Shown here: piece after piece, positions 9,416 to 18,243 of the stretch
Numbering within the stretch: the stretch's first letter is position 1
Layout: every line of letters begins with the position of its first letter
Assembly (NCBI RefSeq): GCF_031200575.1
Contig: NZ_CP133597.1
Coordinates: forward strand, 1,364,001-1,428,000
Direction: 5' to 3'
Origin: Ferroplasma sp.
GTDB taxonomy: Archaea > Thermoplasmatota > Thermoplasmata > Thermoplasmatales > Thermoplasmataceae
DNA length: 64,000 nucleotides
Translations under genes and position numbers: made by a program
Notes under the pieces: generated by a model
The model's database searches: none
What the model was told of the DNA's origin: nothing
The model's input: the letters and a program-made list of their open reading frames with translations, nothing else

Positions 9416-10522
9416 TTATTCCAGGTACAGTTCACTGAACCCATAAACCATTGGATTATCAAGCATTTTAGATTTTTTTCTGTTGACCTTTATGCTGTCA
9501 AATTTTCCCAGTATGTCTCCAAGTCCTATTTCTGCCTCGAGCCTTGCAAGTGGGGCCCCAAGGCACATATGGACACCCATGCCAAAGGCAAGATGGTTAT
9601 TTTTTCTCCGGTTTATCATGAACTCTTCTGGATTGTCAAACGCCTTTTCATCCCTGTTGGCTGAACCCAGCCATATGGAAACTTTATCTCCTTTCTTTAT
9701 CTGCCTTCCATGCAGAACATGGTTCTCTGCTGCGAACCTGTGTGGAAGAAACTGTATGGGGGAATAATATCTCAATGTCTCCTCTATAAAATTTTTGTAA
9801 TACTCCCTATTCTCCCTCAGGAGTTCCTGGATGCCTGGATTTTCTGAAAGTACCTTTACCATATTGCCAAGTAGATTTGTTGTGGTTTCATTTCCGCCTA
9901 TTACCAGAAGCATGACATAGCCGATTTTTTGTTCGTTGCTGAGTGGTGCAGATTTGAATGACCCGCGGTTTATCACAGACATAATGTCATCTCCCTGTTT
10001 ATCTGAAAAGATTTCTGACATTTTTGCGTACATATACCTGTTAATTTGATCAAATCCACCATCACGGCGGTTCCCAATAATATAATCAGACCAGGTCTTG
10101 AACATCTGCCTCTCAGATTCAGGCACGCCAAGCAGATCGGATATAACATTGACCGGAAGCCCAACAGCATATCCCGAGATAAAATCCTGATCTGGCTTCA
10201 GGCTGGATATGATCCCAGAGGATATTTTCTTTATATGTTCAGAATATTTTTCAATGCTGGAGGGCAGGAAAAATGGGGCAGAAATATTTCTCAGCTCCTT
10301 ATGGTCAGGATTATCAATGGTGATGAAACTTGCCCCGGGACCTCTCCTGCCATCTGGAACTCTTCCGGAATATGATGGATCAGAGGAAAAAATTTCGTTA
10401 TGCATGAGGACATAGTACACATCCTCATAATCAAAAACATCCCATGATCCGGATTCCCTGTTGAAGCTGACCGGATCTTCACAGCGCATCTTACTGTAAT
10501 AGCTGAATATATCCTGTGTCAT
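9416..10522 (-). CDS. Cytochrome P450 (soluble thermophilic CYP119/CYP231 type)
   Basis: A short soluble P450 without a membrane anchor. Counting from the longer frame beginning at the TTG at 10531, the I-helix oxygen-binding motif is IGGNETTT (211-218), the ExxR pair is E251/R254 in EETLRYYSP, and the heme-ligand loop is FGMGVHMCLGAPLAR with C323. The overall length of about 368 aa matches CYP119 from Sulfolobus and the Picrophilus CYP231. I choose the ATG at 10522 (MTQDIF) over the TTG at 10531 because a TATA-like sequence lies about 25 nt upstream. It catalyses a monooxygenation; its substrate and redox partner cannot be told, and no ferredoxin gene is adjacent. Confidence 0.93.
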   Translation of the reverse strand: MTQDIFSYYSKMRCEDPVSFNRESGSWDVFDYEDVYYVLMHNEIFSSDPSYSGRVPDGRRGPGASFITIDNPDHKELRNISAPFFLPSSIEKYSEHIKKISSGIISSLKPDQDFISGYAVGLPVNVISDLLGVPESERQMFKTWSDYIIGNRRDGGFDQINRYMYAKMSEIFSDKQGDDIMSVINRGSFKSAPLSNEQKIGYVMLLVIGGNETTTNLLGNMVKVLSENPGIQELLRENREYYKNFIEETLRYYSPIQFLPHRFAAENHVLHGRQIKKGDKVSIWLGSANRDEKAFDNPEEFMINRRKNNHLAFGMGVHMCLGAPLARLEAEIGLGDILGKFDSIKVNRKKSKMLDNPMVYGFSELYLE

Positions 10523-10600
10523 AATAATCAATTATATTATAATATTAGAAAGATAACTAAATACCAAAACAACCAATAGATTATATAATGATGCAGCTTA

Positions 10601-10768
10601 TTAAACTGGCCAGAAAACCTTTGCAAGTTCTACAATAACACCCATGGCTATTCCAATATATATTATTAGTTTGGGATCTATGGCCGGACCTTTTATCTCC
10701 TCCTCATTAAAATAACGTATTAAACCTGCTCCTGACTGAAAGTTTTCATTCTGGTTGTCCTTTGCCAT
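10601..10768 (-). CDS. Preprotein translocase subunit Sec61-beta (SecG-type)
   Basis: A 55-aa ORF that a length cut-off would miss. It starts MAKDNQNENFQSGAGLIRYF and continues with the signature N-E-E-E-I-K-G-P-A-I-D-P-K. One transmembrane helix follows (LIIYIGIAMGVIVELAKVFW). This is the archaeal Sec61-beta layout: a polar cytoplasmic N-terminus, the G-A-G-L-[IM]-R-[YF] and GP-x-[ID]-[DN]-P-[KR] motifs, and one C-terminal membrane anchor. It is the small stabilising subunit of the SecYE translocon. It lies upstream of a P450 gene on the same strand, with no obvious functional link. Confidence 0.92.
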   Translation of the reverse strand: MAKDNQNENFQSGAGLIRYFNEEEIKGPAIDPKLIIYIGIAMGVIVELAKVFWPV

Positions 10769-10807
10769 TAATCACATTAATTTAATTAAGCAATTTAAAG
10801 ATTTTGG

Positions 10808-11404
10808 TTATGCGTTTCTCCCTGCCAGCATTGCGGCAATAAATTCATCGGTGCTCCTCTGCTCCACTATCATTCTGTATGCATGGCCCTCACTCATTAT
10901 ACTGAAATAATTGCATTTTATAATGGATGGCAATCCCGGTGCATCAATGGCATATGACCTCCTGCCCTGCGATATTCCCACAACATATTTCAGGTTTATT
11001 TTGAGAAATGGTGAATATGAAAGAACCCATGGTGAGGCGTACTGATAGAATTCCAGATAATGCCCGAGGAATACTGCCTTCGCCTCAATGTATTTTTCAA
11101 CTATAAGCCCCGGGATTGTGTCAAATCCATCGTCATGTATTGCAACGTTGAATTTTTCTTTTGAATCCATTATATTGATAACCTGATCCGGGGAATACTT
11201 AGGAATTCTATTCAGGATTTTCATCTCAGAGAAATGATTATAATATACAAATGGGAAAACTGTGAGAGAAATTCCCAATATAAAGAAAATCGCTGTGTAG
11301 ATCAGGAATGTAAGGATAAAACTGGCTGATTTTAATGACACTATAATAGATAGAAATGCAGAGAACAGAAAGACTGAAAGAAAGTAATACCTTCTCCTGA
11401 TCAT
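10808..11404 (-). CDS. Membrane protein of unknown function, two N-terminal helices
   Basis: I do not recognise this 198-aa protein. Residues about 7-24 and 30-53 are two strongly hydrophobic segments forming an N-terminal hairpin. The rest is a soluble domain of about 145 residues, probably cytoplasmic, with SPDQVINIMDSKEKFNVAIHDDG near its start. The arrangement resembles a small PH-like (bPH) or sensor domain behind a membrane hairpin, but no motif is decisive. It precedes sec61-beta on the same strand, separated by about 40 nt. The opposite-strand neighbour is the signal peptidase gene, so two of its neighbours serve protein export. Confidence 0.6.
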   Translation of the reverse strand: MIRRRYYFLSVFLFSAFLSIIVSLKSASFILTFLIYTAIFFILGISLTVFPFVYYNHFSEMKILNRIPKYSPDQVINIMDSKEKFNVAIHDDGFDTIPGLIVEKYIEAKAVFLGHYLEFYQYASPWVLSYSPFLKINLKYVVGISQGRRSYAIDAPGLPSIIKCNYFSIMSEGHAYRMIVEQRSTDEFIAAMLAGRNA

Positions 11405-11495
11405 AAAATAATATTCATAGAAATTTATTAACCGTTTTGGTTTTCAACAAGGAATTCCAAAATACAGTTATATATAACATAGATATCTGCAAACC

Positions 11496-12320
11496 ATGAG
11501 AAGTGCCGTCCATGGCAGGAAAAGCCTTTTCGCATCACTGGCGTTTATCATTGCTGTTATTTTTATTCTTGTTTCAATAACAGCCTATTCAGGTGTTTTC
11601 CCACCGGCCAGTGTTGTTGAGTCCTACAGCATGGAACATTCAGACAAATGGCAGTACGGATTGATAGACGAGGGTACAGTTGTAATGGTAAAGAAGGTAA
11701 ACAGCATAAATGATATCACAACTTATATAAAGGGCAGGGAGGTTAATTATTCAACATACGGTGAATTCGGAAATGTAATATTATACCACAATTCCGCTCT
11801 TGGTGTTGTTACAATCCACAGGGCAATGTTCTATCTTTACTGGAATGGCACATCTCCGGAGATCAGGGGTTACCATGGGCAGCCATACATTCATGTATAC
11901 GGGGATTCCATCCTGCTGGATAACATCGGCTATGCACACAGGAACCTTATTGTAAATGTTTCAGGTTACACTGGTGATTCTGGATTCATAACGGTTGGTG
12001 ACCATAACCTTGCATGCCTTCCAGAGGATTCCAGGTACTATAACAAAACCTATAACGCATATTATGCCTCCGATCAGAACATCTGGGGAATAAAGCCAGT
12101 GAACCTCACCACAATAGTGGGAAAGGCCTACGGCTACATTCCATGGGTCGGATTAATAAAGCTGAATATGCTAAGAATGGAGGGAAAATGGCCAAGGGAG
12201 TATTACACACATGTGCCTGAGTATTCCTATTATGGATTGTTCCTTTCAATCATGGCTTTACTTGCGGTAATTTTCTTCCCATACAGAAAGGCCTGCAGCA
12301 AATTCAAGGGAAAAACCTAA
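11496..12320 (+). CDS. Signal peptidase I, archaeal type (S26B)
   Basis: A membrane serine peptidase removing signal peptides on the outer face. The N-terminal anchor is residues 11-33. The catalytic serine is S45 in VVESYSMEHS, the box corresponding to the family SGSM-P motif. The box D counterpart is GNVILYHNS...VVTIHRA with H108, a His instead of the bacterial Lys, as in ER and archaeal Sec11 enzymes. GFITVGDHN supplies Asp169, and KAYGYIPWVGLIKL matches the conserved VxGKAxxxIPxxGxxxL segment. A second C-terminal helix (about 246-262) follows. A TATA box (TTATATATAA) lies about 25 nt before the ATG, so it is probably leaderless. Confidence 0.85.
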   Translation: MRSAVHGRKSLFASLAFIIAVIFILVSITAYSGVFPPASVVESYSMEHSDKWQYGLIDEGTVVMVKKVNSINDITTYIKGREVNYSTYGEFGNVILYHNSALGVVTIHRAMFYLYWNGTSPEIRGYHGQPYIHVYGDSILLDNIGYAHRNLIVNVSGYTGDSGFITVGDHNLACLPEDSRYYNKTYNAYYASDQNIWGIKPVNLTTIVGKAYGYIPWVGLIKLNMLRMEGKWPREYYTHVPEYSYYGLFLSIMALLAVIFFPYRKACSKFKGKT

Positions 12321-12322
12321 AA

Positions 12323-13291
12323 TCAGAAGTTTTTGGAAATTACATCAGGCTTTCCGGCAACTTTCAGGTACACAGGATCACAGTTAAATTCCTTTGCAGC
12401 ATCCTTTACCCTTTCCTTATCGCCTTTCTCCACTGCCACGAAAACATTTGTTCCACCGGTAACTATGTATGAATTCCAGAATTCCTGTTTAAGCCCGGAA
12501 ATTTTATCGATAAATTTCTGCATTTCCTCCGTAATAATGTTTACGCCAACCTCACGGAGCATGGAATGGTATTCCAGTGTATCTCTTTCCCCGGCCTCGA
12601 ATATGCCCTTTATATCTCCACTGTCGGCAAGTTTCTCCAGTTCCTTGGCACGTATTTCAGAATTTTTCACCCTCTCCTGGTACTTTTCGTGCCTGATAAT
12701 GTTCTCATGGATTACGTCTGATGGTTTCCTCTCATCTGAAAATTTGCATCCCACGATGACAAAATCCTGGAAATCTTCCGGTCCAAGAATTTCATCTGTA
12801 AGTGATTCCCTGCCATTTGCATGATTAATTGTAAACCCGCCATAAAGGCTTCTGCCGGCACTTTCAGATATTTTCTGAAGATCGTTCTCAAAATTGAATA
12901 TATTAATGTTGTACTCAAATATTGATTCTATGCATTCACCTATTGCGGCCGCACCGGCATCTGAACTCCCGCTCAGGACATTCTTATTCTCAGATATAAA
13001 GGATACCTCACTGTACTCGGGATGCCTTTTGATTATGTCATTTTTATACTTGTCTATAACAATAAATGGAGACCTGCTGGAATCCTCCGGGATTTTCTTT
13101 CCATTAATTATTCCTGACCTCTCATTGGAAAGGTAGAGATCGGTTTTAACATATATTTCATCGTTAAGCCCTGTATAGGCTATTCCTGCAGTGGTATGCC
13201 TGGGGAGCCTTTTTAGGCTATCAGATACACCACCAAGTAGAAGTATTCCTATTGTAGGATATGCTTTGACCTCAACGTAATATTTTTCCAT
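12323..13291 (-). CDS. Mevalonate 3-kinase (GHMP-fold, Thermoplasma type)
   Basis: This protein closely follows the Thermoplasma acidophilum mevalonate 3-kinase pattern: AYPTIGILLLGG near the N-terminus, RHTTAGIAYTG, the glycine-rich LSGSSDAGAAAIGE, SESAGRSLYGGF, KPSDVIHENIIRHEKY, RDTLEYHSMLREVGVNIITEEM and SYIVTGGTNVFVAVEKG. Mevalonate 3-kinase is the first step of the acidophile mevalonate route, in which mevalonate-3-phosphate is phosphorylated at C5 and then decarboxylated. It belongs to the mevalonate decarboxylase fold family, so a decarboxylase role is the main alternative. The frame is open to 13312, but the ATG at 13291 is better placed behind a TATA-like sequence. Confidence 0.82.
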   Translation of the reverse strand: MEKYYVEVKAYPTIGILLLGGVSDSLKRLPRHTTAGIAYTGLNDEIYVKTDLYLSNERSGIINGKKIPEDSSRSPFIVIDKYKNDIIKRHPEYSEVSFISENKNVLSGSSDAGAAAIGECIESIFEYNINIFNFENDLQKISESAGRSLYGGFTINHANGRESLTDEILGPEDFQDFVIVGCKFSDERKPSDVIHENIIRHEKYQERVKNSEIRAKELEKLADSGDIKGIFEAGERDTLEYHSMLREVGVNIITEEMQKFIDKISGLKQEFWNSYIVTGGTNVFVAVEKGDKERVKDAAKEFNCDPVYLKVAGKPDVISKNF

Positions 13292-13375
13292 ATTCTGAAA
13301 TTGCATATACAATAAAATGATTTTGCTAGGATTTGTAGAGCTTCATCTACAGTATAAATACATGGTCCTGCACAT

Positions 13376-14275
13376 ATGTCCAGAATTTATGTACCTAAAG
13401 AATTATTTATAAGGAAAACATTAACTGGCATGGATTATAAAGTTTCAGATATAATGACAAAGAATCCACTGTGCTACACAGTTCCCAGTTCTATTTCAGA
13501 GGTTATAAAAATACTCATTAAAAACAACGTAACAGGAATACCAATAAAAAATAGCCAGAACAAATACCAGGGCATAATAACCAGGAGGGATATTTTTTAC
13601 AATCCAGATGAAACCCAGACTGCACTTGTAATGAGAAAGGCACCGCCGGTGAACCAGAATGACCCGGTTGAGGCCGCAGCAATACAGCTTTACACACAGA
13701 AGAAAAGGCACGTTGCAGTTGTAAATGACGATAACGAAATTGTGGGAATACTTACACCACAGAACTTCCTGAACCTGATAAAGGAAAAATATGGAAAGGT
13801 CAAGGTTAAAAACGTCATGGAATACAGCTCTGTGCCGTGCTGGGAGGATACACCCCTGTCAGTGGCTCTCCTGATGATGAATCTGTCACAGATATATTCT
13901 TTCCCTGTGGTTGATAAAAATGCCAAATTCACTGGACTTGTTACGGACAGGGATATATTTGACAGGGTAAAAATGTATGAAACTATTGAATCCAGTGAGG
14001 CTGGCATAGCAGATGACGAGGATCCATGGTCCTGGGACGGAATCAAAAATGTGTTCACCTATTTCATAGCAAAATCAAACATAACTGTACCGGATATACC
14101 TGTAAAAAAACTGCTGGTAAAGGATCCGCAGGTAATATACCTTGAATCGGATCTGGAGGATGCGGTAAAGCTCATGGCACAGAGAAATTACAACCAGCTT
14201 CCGGTGCTGACCGGCCATGGTGACATATACGGCATGCTGTACGATATCGAGATCATGAAAATATTCAAGGATTAA
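13376..14275 (+). CDS. Protein with four CBS domains
   Basis: A 299-aa soluble protein made almost only of two CBS pairs. The repeats begin at VSDIMTKNPLCYTV, VMRKAPPVNQNDPV, VKNVMEYSSVPCW and VKKLLVKDPQVIYL; each ends in the [IV]-x-[GA]-[IM][VI]-T/D-x-[RD]-D/Q pattern such as GIITRRDIF and GLVTDRDIF. CBS pairs bind adenosyl ligands such as AMP, ATP or SAM and regulate partners. A TATA box (GTATAAATA, about 13349-13357) lies at the right distance for a leaderless mRNA. The glycyl-tRNA synthetase start follows the stop by one base, so the two are cotranscribed. Confidence 0.88.
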   Translation: MSRIYVPKELFIRKTLTGMDYKVSDIMTKNPLCYTVPSSISEVIKILIKNNVTGIPIKNSQNKYQGIITRRDIFYNPDETQTALVMRKAPPVNQNDPVEAAAIQLYTQKKRHVAVVNDDNEIVGILTPQNFLNLIKEKYGKVKVKNVMEYSSVPCWEDTPLSVALLMMNLSQIYSFPVVDKNAKFTGLVTDRDIFDRVKMYETIESSEAGIADDEDPWSWDGIKNVFTYFIAKSNITVPDIPVKKLLVKDPQVIYLESDLEDAVKLMAQRNYNQLPVLTGHGDIYGMLYDIEIMKIFKD

Positions 14276-14276
14276 T

Positions 14277-15710
14277 ATGTACGAGGAGGCTGTTGAACTT
14301 GCAAAGAGAAGGGGCTTTTTCTGGCCATCATTCTCCATCTACGGTGGTTTTGCCGGCTTATATGATTACGGTCCCCTGGGGGTTCTTCTCAAGGACAATA
14401 TAGTAAGGATATGGAAGGAAGAGTACCTGAACGATGGTGCCATATTCCTGGATTCACCCAATGTTACACCAGAACCGGTGTTCAGGGCGTCAGGCCATCT
14501 AGCCAGGTTTTCTGATCTTGCTGCTGAGTGCGAACACTGCAAAAATAAATTCAAGCTTGAGACAGTGCTTGAGTTCAATAAAATTAAGAATGTTCCGGCA
14601 ACATTGAATGATGCAGAGGACCTTGTTAGGGAGTCTGATCTGAAATGCCCGGTATGCGGAAGCATAATAAAGAAGGTCTATGATTTTAATTTAATGTACA
14701 GGGTTACCGGGGATTACTACCTCAGGCCCGAAACTGCACAGGGAATTTTTGTGAATTTCAAACTTCTGGCCAACTATAACCGGGGGAAACTTCCAATGAT
14801 TGTTGGGCAGCATGGAAAGGGATTCAGAAATGAGATATCCCCCAGGCAGAGCCTCATAAGGCTGAGGGAATTCAACCAGTGTGAAACAGAGGTATTTCTT
14901 GATCCGGAGGACCTTGAATTCGGAAAACTTTATGATTTTAAAAAGATCACAATAAGGCCCAATACAGGAGAGGAACTTCACATCTCAGTGAAGGAAGCAT
15001 ATGAAATGGGAGTTATCAGCAGCCAGGCTTTCGCATACTTTGTCCTGAAAACCCAGATAATACTGGAGAAAATGGGAATATCCAACGAGAGGCTCAGATT
15101 CAGGCAGCATGATCCTGATGAAAGGGCACATTATGCTGCAGATTCCTGGGATGCTGAGGGATTGATTGACAGTGATTGGTTTGAAATAGTGGGAATAGCA
15201 AACAGGACTGATTTTGACCTGAAAAACCATGAAGGCAGCTCTGGAGAGCAGATGAGGATAAATATTAACGGAAGGGATGTGATGCCATATGTGATAGAGC
15301 CATCATACGGTATTGACCGTATCCTTCTTACACTTATATCCCAGAGCATGGACAAAAGGGACGGCAAGAATCTGCTGAGACTGCCATACTATATGGCACC
15401 ATATCATATTGCCGTTTTTCCATTAATGAAGAAGGACAATCTCAGGGAAAAGGCAGAGGAGGTTTACTCAAGCCTGAAAAATATTGACAGTTATGTGTTA
15501 TATGATGAGGCCGGAACCATTGGGAAGAGATACGCAAGGCAGGATGAGATCGGGACACCTTACTGCATTACAGTGGATTACCAGACTTTAGAGGATAATA
15601 CAGTTACACTGAGAAATAGGGATACATCAGATCAGGAGAGGATCAAAATTGAGGATCTGCTTAGGGATGGTTATATAAAAAATTTAATGGACAACAGATT
15701 AAAATTATAA
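14277..15710 (+). CDS. glyS: Glycyl-tRNA synthetase (alpha2 type, class II)
   Basis: A class II synthetase charging tRNA-Gly. The N-terminus KRRGFFWPSFSIYGGFAGLYDYGPLG is the motif 1 region of the eukaryote/archaeal dimeric enzyme. A zinc-like insert follows (CEHCKNKF...CPVCGSII). The motif 2 region is QHGKGFRNEISPRQSLIRLREFNQ(C)E, with ETAQGIF just before it. Motif 3 is EPSYGIDRILLTL. The C-terminal anticodon-binding domain starts around residue 370 (YMAPYHIAVFPL). At 477 aa it is on the short side for archaeal enzymes. It is translated directly after the CBS gene. Confidence 0.95.
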   Translation: MYEEAVELAKRRGFFWPSFSIYGGFAGLYDYGPLGVLLKDNIVRIWKEEYLNDGAIFLDSPNVTPEPVFRASGHLARFSDLAAECEHCKNKFKLETVLEFNKIKNVPATLNDAEDLVRESDLKCPVCGSIIKKVYDFNLMYRVTGDYYLRPETAQGIFVNFKLLANYNRGKLPMIVGQHGKGFRNEISPRQSLIRLREFNQCETEVFLDPEDLEFGKLYDFKKITIRPNTGEELHISVKEAYEMGVISSQAFAYFVLKTQIILEKMGISNERLRFRQHDPDERAHYAADSWDAEGLIDSDWFEIVGIANRTDFDLKNHEGSSGEQMRININGRDVMPYVIEPSYGIDRILLTLISQSMDKRDGKNLLRLPYYMAPYHIAVFPLMKKDNLREKAEEVYSSLKNIDSYVLYDEAGTIGKRYARQDEIGTPYCITVDYQTLEDNTVTLRNRDTSDQERIKIEDLLRDGYIKNLMDNRLKL

Positions 15711-15712
15711 AA

Positions 15713-16672
15713 TCAGTCGGTTATAAATATCTTCTTTCCCCTTGTATTTTTCATTGTTATGGTAGTTTTGTACCTGTTTCTGCCCCTCATGAACACTGCA
15801 TCGCTGCTGCCTGACATCTCCGATACATACTTTATCAGGTCGCGCATTGAATTTACCGGTTTTCCGCCAAATTCTGTTATGACATCCCCGGGTCTCAGCC
15901 CCGATCTGTATGCAGGCGAATCCGGGTCAATCCTTGCAACCATGACACCTCTATCTGTTCCTGTGCCATATCTTCTGGCAATGCTGCTGTTTACCTCCAT
16001 TCCTGATATGCCTATGTACTGCCTGTTGACCCTGCCGGTTGATATCATGTCATGTAATTCTTTCTTTACAGTATTTACCGGAATGGAGAAACCGATTCCG
16101 TTTGCCTGGGCAATTATTGCAGTGTTTATTCCAACAGCCCTGCCTGACATATCCACCAGTGGGCCTCCACTGTTGCCGGGATTGATTGCTGCATCAGTTT
16201 GAAGTAGACCCTCAAAGATAAAATCTGCCCAGGGCATGGGCCTGTTCTTTGCACTTATAACACCCATGGAAACCGTGTGCCCTCCTGGAAGCCCCAGGGC
16301 GTTGCCTATTGCAAGAACGAGCGATCCAGTTTTTATTGCCTCTGAATCCCCAAGTTCAAGGACAGGGAACCCACTGCCTGGTAGCTTTACTATGGCCACA
16401 TCGGTCTGCGGGTCCCTTCCTGCCACGGTTCCGGTATAACTGCTTCCATCGCTGAGTATTACCTCAACTTCCTCAGATCCCTCAACCACATGGTTATTGG
16501 TAAGCACATAGCCATCAGGAGTTATTATAAAACCTGATCCGGATCCCTTCACAGGTGCAATTCCGTAACCGTAGGACTGCACCTTCAGGGTGCTGTTAAT
16601 GCTTACAACCGCCTTGCTTGCCTTCTCTGCTATATCCACCATATTTTTATTTAATGCTTCTATTCCTTCCAT
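15713..16672 (-). CDS. HtrA/DegP-type serine protease with a PDZ domain
   Basis: A trypsin-like S1C protease followed by one PDZ domain. In the longer frame from the TTG at 16687 the triad is H66 (TNNHVVEG), D96 (QTDVAIVKLP) and S173 (AAINPGNSGGPLVD). The PDZ domain covers about 225-310 (GVMVARIDPDSPAYRSGLRPGDVITEFGG). I see no signal peptide or membrane anchor, so it is predicted to be cytosolic, unlike bacterial DegP. I take the ATG at 16672 because a TATA box (16691-16698) sits about 25 nt upstream. Its role is probably protein quality control. It is divergent from an HxlR-type regulator gene. Confidence 0.92.
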   Translation of the reverse strand: MEGIEALNKNMVDIAEKASKAVVSINSTLKVQSYGYGIAPVKGSGSGFIITPDGYVLTNNHVVEGSEEVEVILSDGSSYTGTVAGRDPQTDVAIVKLPGSGFPVLELGDSEAIKTGSLVLAIGNALGLPGGHTVSMGVISAKNRPMPWADFIFEGLLQTDAAINPGNSGGPLVDMSGRAVGINTAIIAQANGIGFSIPVNTVKKELHDMISTGRVNRQYIGISGMEVNSSIARRYGTGTDRGVMVARIDPDSPAYRSGLRPGDVITEFGGKPVNSMRDLIKYVSEMSGSSDAVFMRGRNRYKTTITMKNTRGKKIFITD

Positions 16673-16689
16673 AATTCTATAATGCAAAA

Positions 16690-16732
16690 CATATTTATAT
16701 ATCAGAAAGTTATATAAAATATACCAGGTGAA
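16690..16732. promoter_or_regulatory. Divergent promoters of htrA and the HxlR-type gene
   Basis: Two TATA boxes lie in this short gap. The one for the minus strand is TATATAAA, read from 16698 to 16691, about 25 nt before the ATG at 16672. The plus-strand one is TTATATAAAAT (16710-16720), about 25 nt before the TTG at 16739. A GGTGA ribosome-site-like sequence (16727-16731) also precedes the TTG at a normal spacing. A leaderless or a very short leadered mRNA would be possible for the plus-strand gene. Confidence 0.6.
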
Positions 16733-16738
16733 TTCAAA

Positions 16739-17074
16739 TTGACTTACCTAGAGCTAAGGGAAATCGGGAAGGGACAGGAATACGCCAGAAAATACTCAGA
16801 AATAATGAGGCAGTGGACTGTGCCGGTGTTAATAGCAATTGGAAAATTCAATGGCGCGGGCTTCAACAGAATAAAAAAGGAGGTAAAGGGAATCAATAAT
16901 ACCAGTTTATCGGCTACATTATCAATTCTGGAAAAATATGGCTTGCTGGAAAGGGTTATAATACCGGCAAAGCCTGTGAGGGTTAACTATTCATTTACTG
17001 AGAAAGGTAGAGAATTTTATAGCATGTGCGTAAGCCTTGCCTCTTTCATAGAAGATCTGCCTGATAAGCAGTGA
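16739..17074 (+). CDS. HxlR-family transcriptional regulator (winged helix), TTG start
   Basis: A 111-aa one-domain regulator. IMRQWTVPVLIAIGKFNG corresponds to the HxlR opening (gKWt-xxIL-xxL-x-G), then FNRIKKEVKGINNTSLSATLSILEKYGLLERVI is the recognition region and NYSFTEKGREFYSM the wing and last helix. Family members often sense redox or electrophile stress through an N-terminal Cys, which is absent here. The start is TTG, supported by a TATA box and a GGTGA at suitable distances. It may control the divergent htrA gene, though this is only inferred from position. Confidence 0.8.
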   Translation: MTYLELREIGKGQEYARKYSEIMRQWTVPVLIAIGKFNGAGFNRIKKEVKGINNTSLSATLSILEKYGLLERVIIPAKPVRVNYSFTEKGREFYSMCVSLASFIEDLPDKQ

Positions 17075-17275
17075 GGTTGAAAATAATAGTAAAAATTTCC
17101 TATTTTTAGACCTTAAAATATGTGCATTGCAGGTGATATATACATCCTGCAATTCTACAGATATAATAATGGCTAACCAGAATCATAATTTCCCTGTCTG
17201 CCCATAGATTTTTTTGCAGGTGCCCTGAATAAGACATACGAAAAAATTTTATATATATTTATACGTTCCTTAATT

Positions 17276-18241
17276 ATGGTTCAATTTATGAGCAGGAAAA
17301 GGTACGCGCTGATTCTGATTGCAACATTTGCATTTGTATTCATATTTACCTTTCTTGTATTATCACTTCCATCATATGAAAGAAACTTTTTTAGCCTCGC
17401 TATAGTTCCACTGGTGCTAACTGCGCTTTCTACTGGTGCAGTATATTCAGCCATAAGAAAGACAATTAAGGATACGCACAGGACTATAAAATACACAGCT
17501 ATAGTCTTCATTTTTGCCCTTATAATGTTTGAGTCCATAATGGCCCTTATTACAATACACAGCATCGCATCTATTGCACTGCTGGTTCCCATAGACCTTG
17601 TATTACTGTCACTTCCACTTTATATTACCTTCAGGAGTTCCAGAGGCATAAGAGATGGAGACGAATATAGCAACGAACTTTCAGAGAGACTGGCATCCCT
17701 TACAGGCAACAGCAATCATAAAGTATACATCAGGAATGCAGCAGGCCCGGCTCTGGGTACAGCAACAGATGGCAATGACTGGAGCATACTAATATTCAGC
17801 AGCGCATTTTCAAGGCTGAATGATGAAGAAATTGAAATGCTCATGCTGGAAAAGTATTATAACAAAGAACTGGGACGTTCATGGAATATGCTTTATGCTA
17901 TATTCGGGGCGTTTGTTATACTTACAGACCTGGTACTGGCTACCTACATACTGGGAATGAATCTCCCGCCTGCAGATGAGGCATACATAATACCCTCTCA
18001 GATAGTTATATTCATAGCAATATTCAGCCTTCCATTTATCATTATGAGAAAATCTATTTCCTCTTACAGGGATATTGATAGGAAAATACTCTCAGTAAAC
18101 GGCAACAGAATGGCATTGATTTCCCTCATTGAGAAGGAAAATGACTATGATCCACCAGGTACCATGACAAAGTACCAGTATAACAGATTCAAGGAAAGGC
18201 AGAGGCAGAATGCAGAAAGGCGTATACGGAATATAGAATGA
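17276..18241 (+). CDS. M48/HtpX-like membrane protein lacking the HExxH zinc site
   Basis: A 321-aa membrane protein with four N-terminal hydrophobic segments, a soluble middle and two more segments (about 203-222 and 237-255). The layout is that of HtpX-like M48 proteases. The stretch VYIRNAAGPALGTATDG...ILIFSSAFSRLNDEEIEMLMLEKYYNKELGRSW aligns by pattern with the HtpX block leading to the HExxH helix, but the zinc motif reads LMLEKYYNK, with no His pair. It is thus predicted to be catalytically inactive. A TATA box (TTTTATATATATTTATA) about 25 nt before the ATG suggests a leaderless mRNA. The M48 relation is a pattern judgement. Confidence 0.6.
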   Translation: MVQFMSRKRYALILIATFAFVFIFTFLVLSLPSYERNFFSLAIVPLVLTALSTGAVYSAIRKTIKDTHRTIKYTAIVFIFALIMFESIMALITIHSIASIALLVPIDLVLLSLPLYITFRSSRGIRDGDEYSNELSERLASLTGNSNHKVYIRNAAGPALGTATDGNDWSILIFSSAFSRLNDEEIEMLMLEKYYNKELGRSWNMLYAIFGAFVILTDLVLATYILGMNLPPADEAYIIPSQIVIFIAIFSLPFIIMRKSISSYRDIDRKILSVNGNRMALISLIEKENDYDPPGTMTKYQYNRFKERQRQNAERRIRNIE

Positions 18242-18243
18242 AT

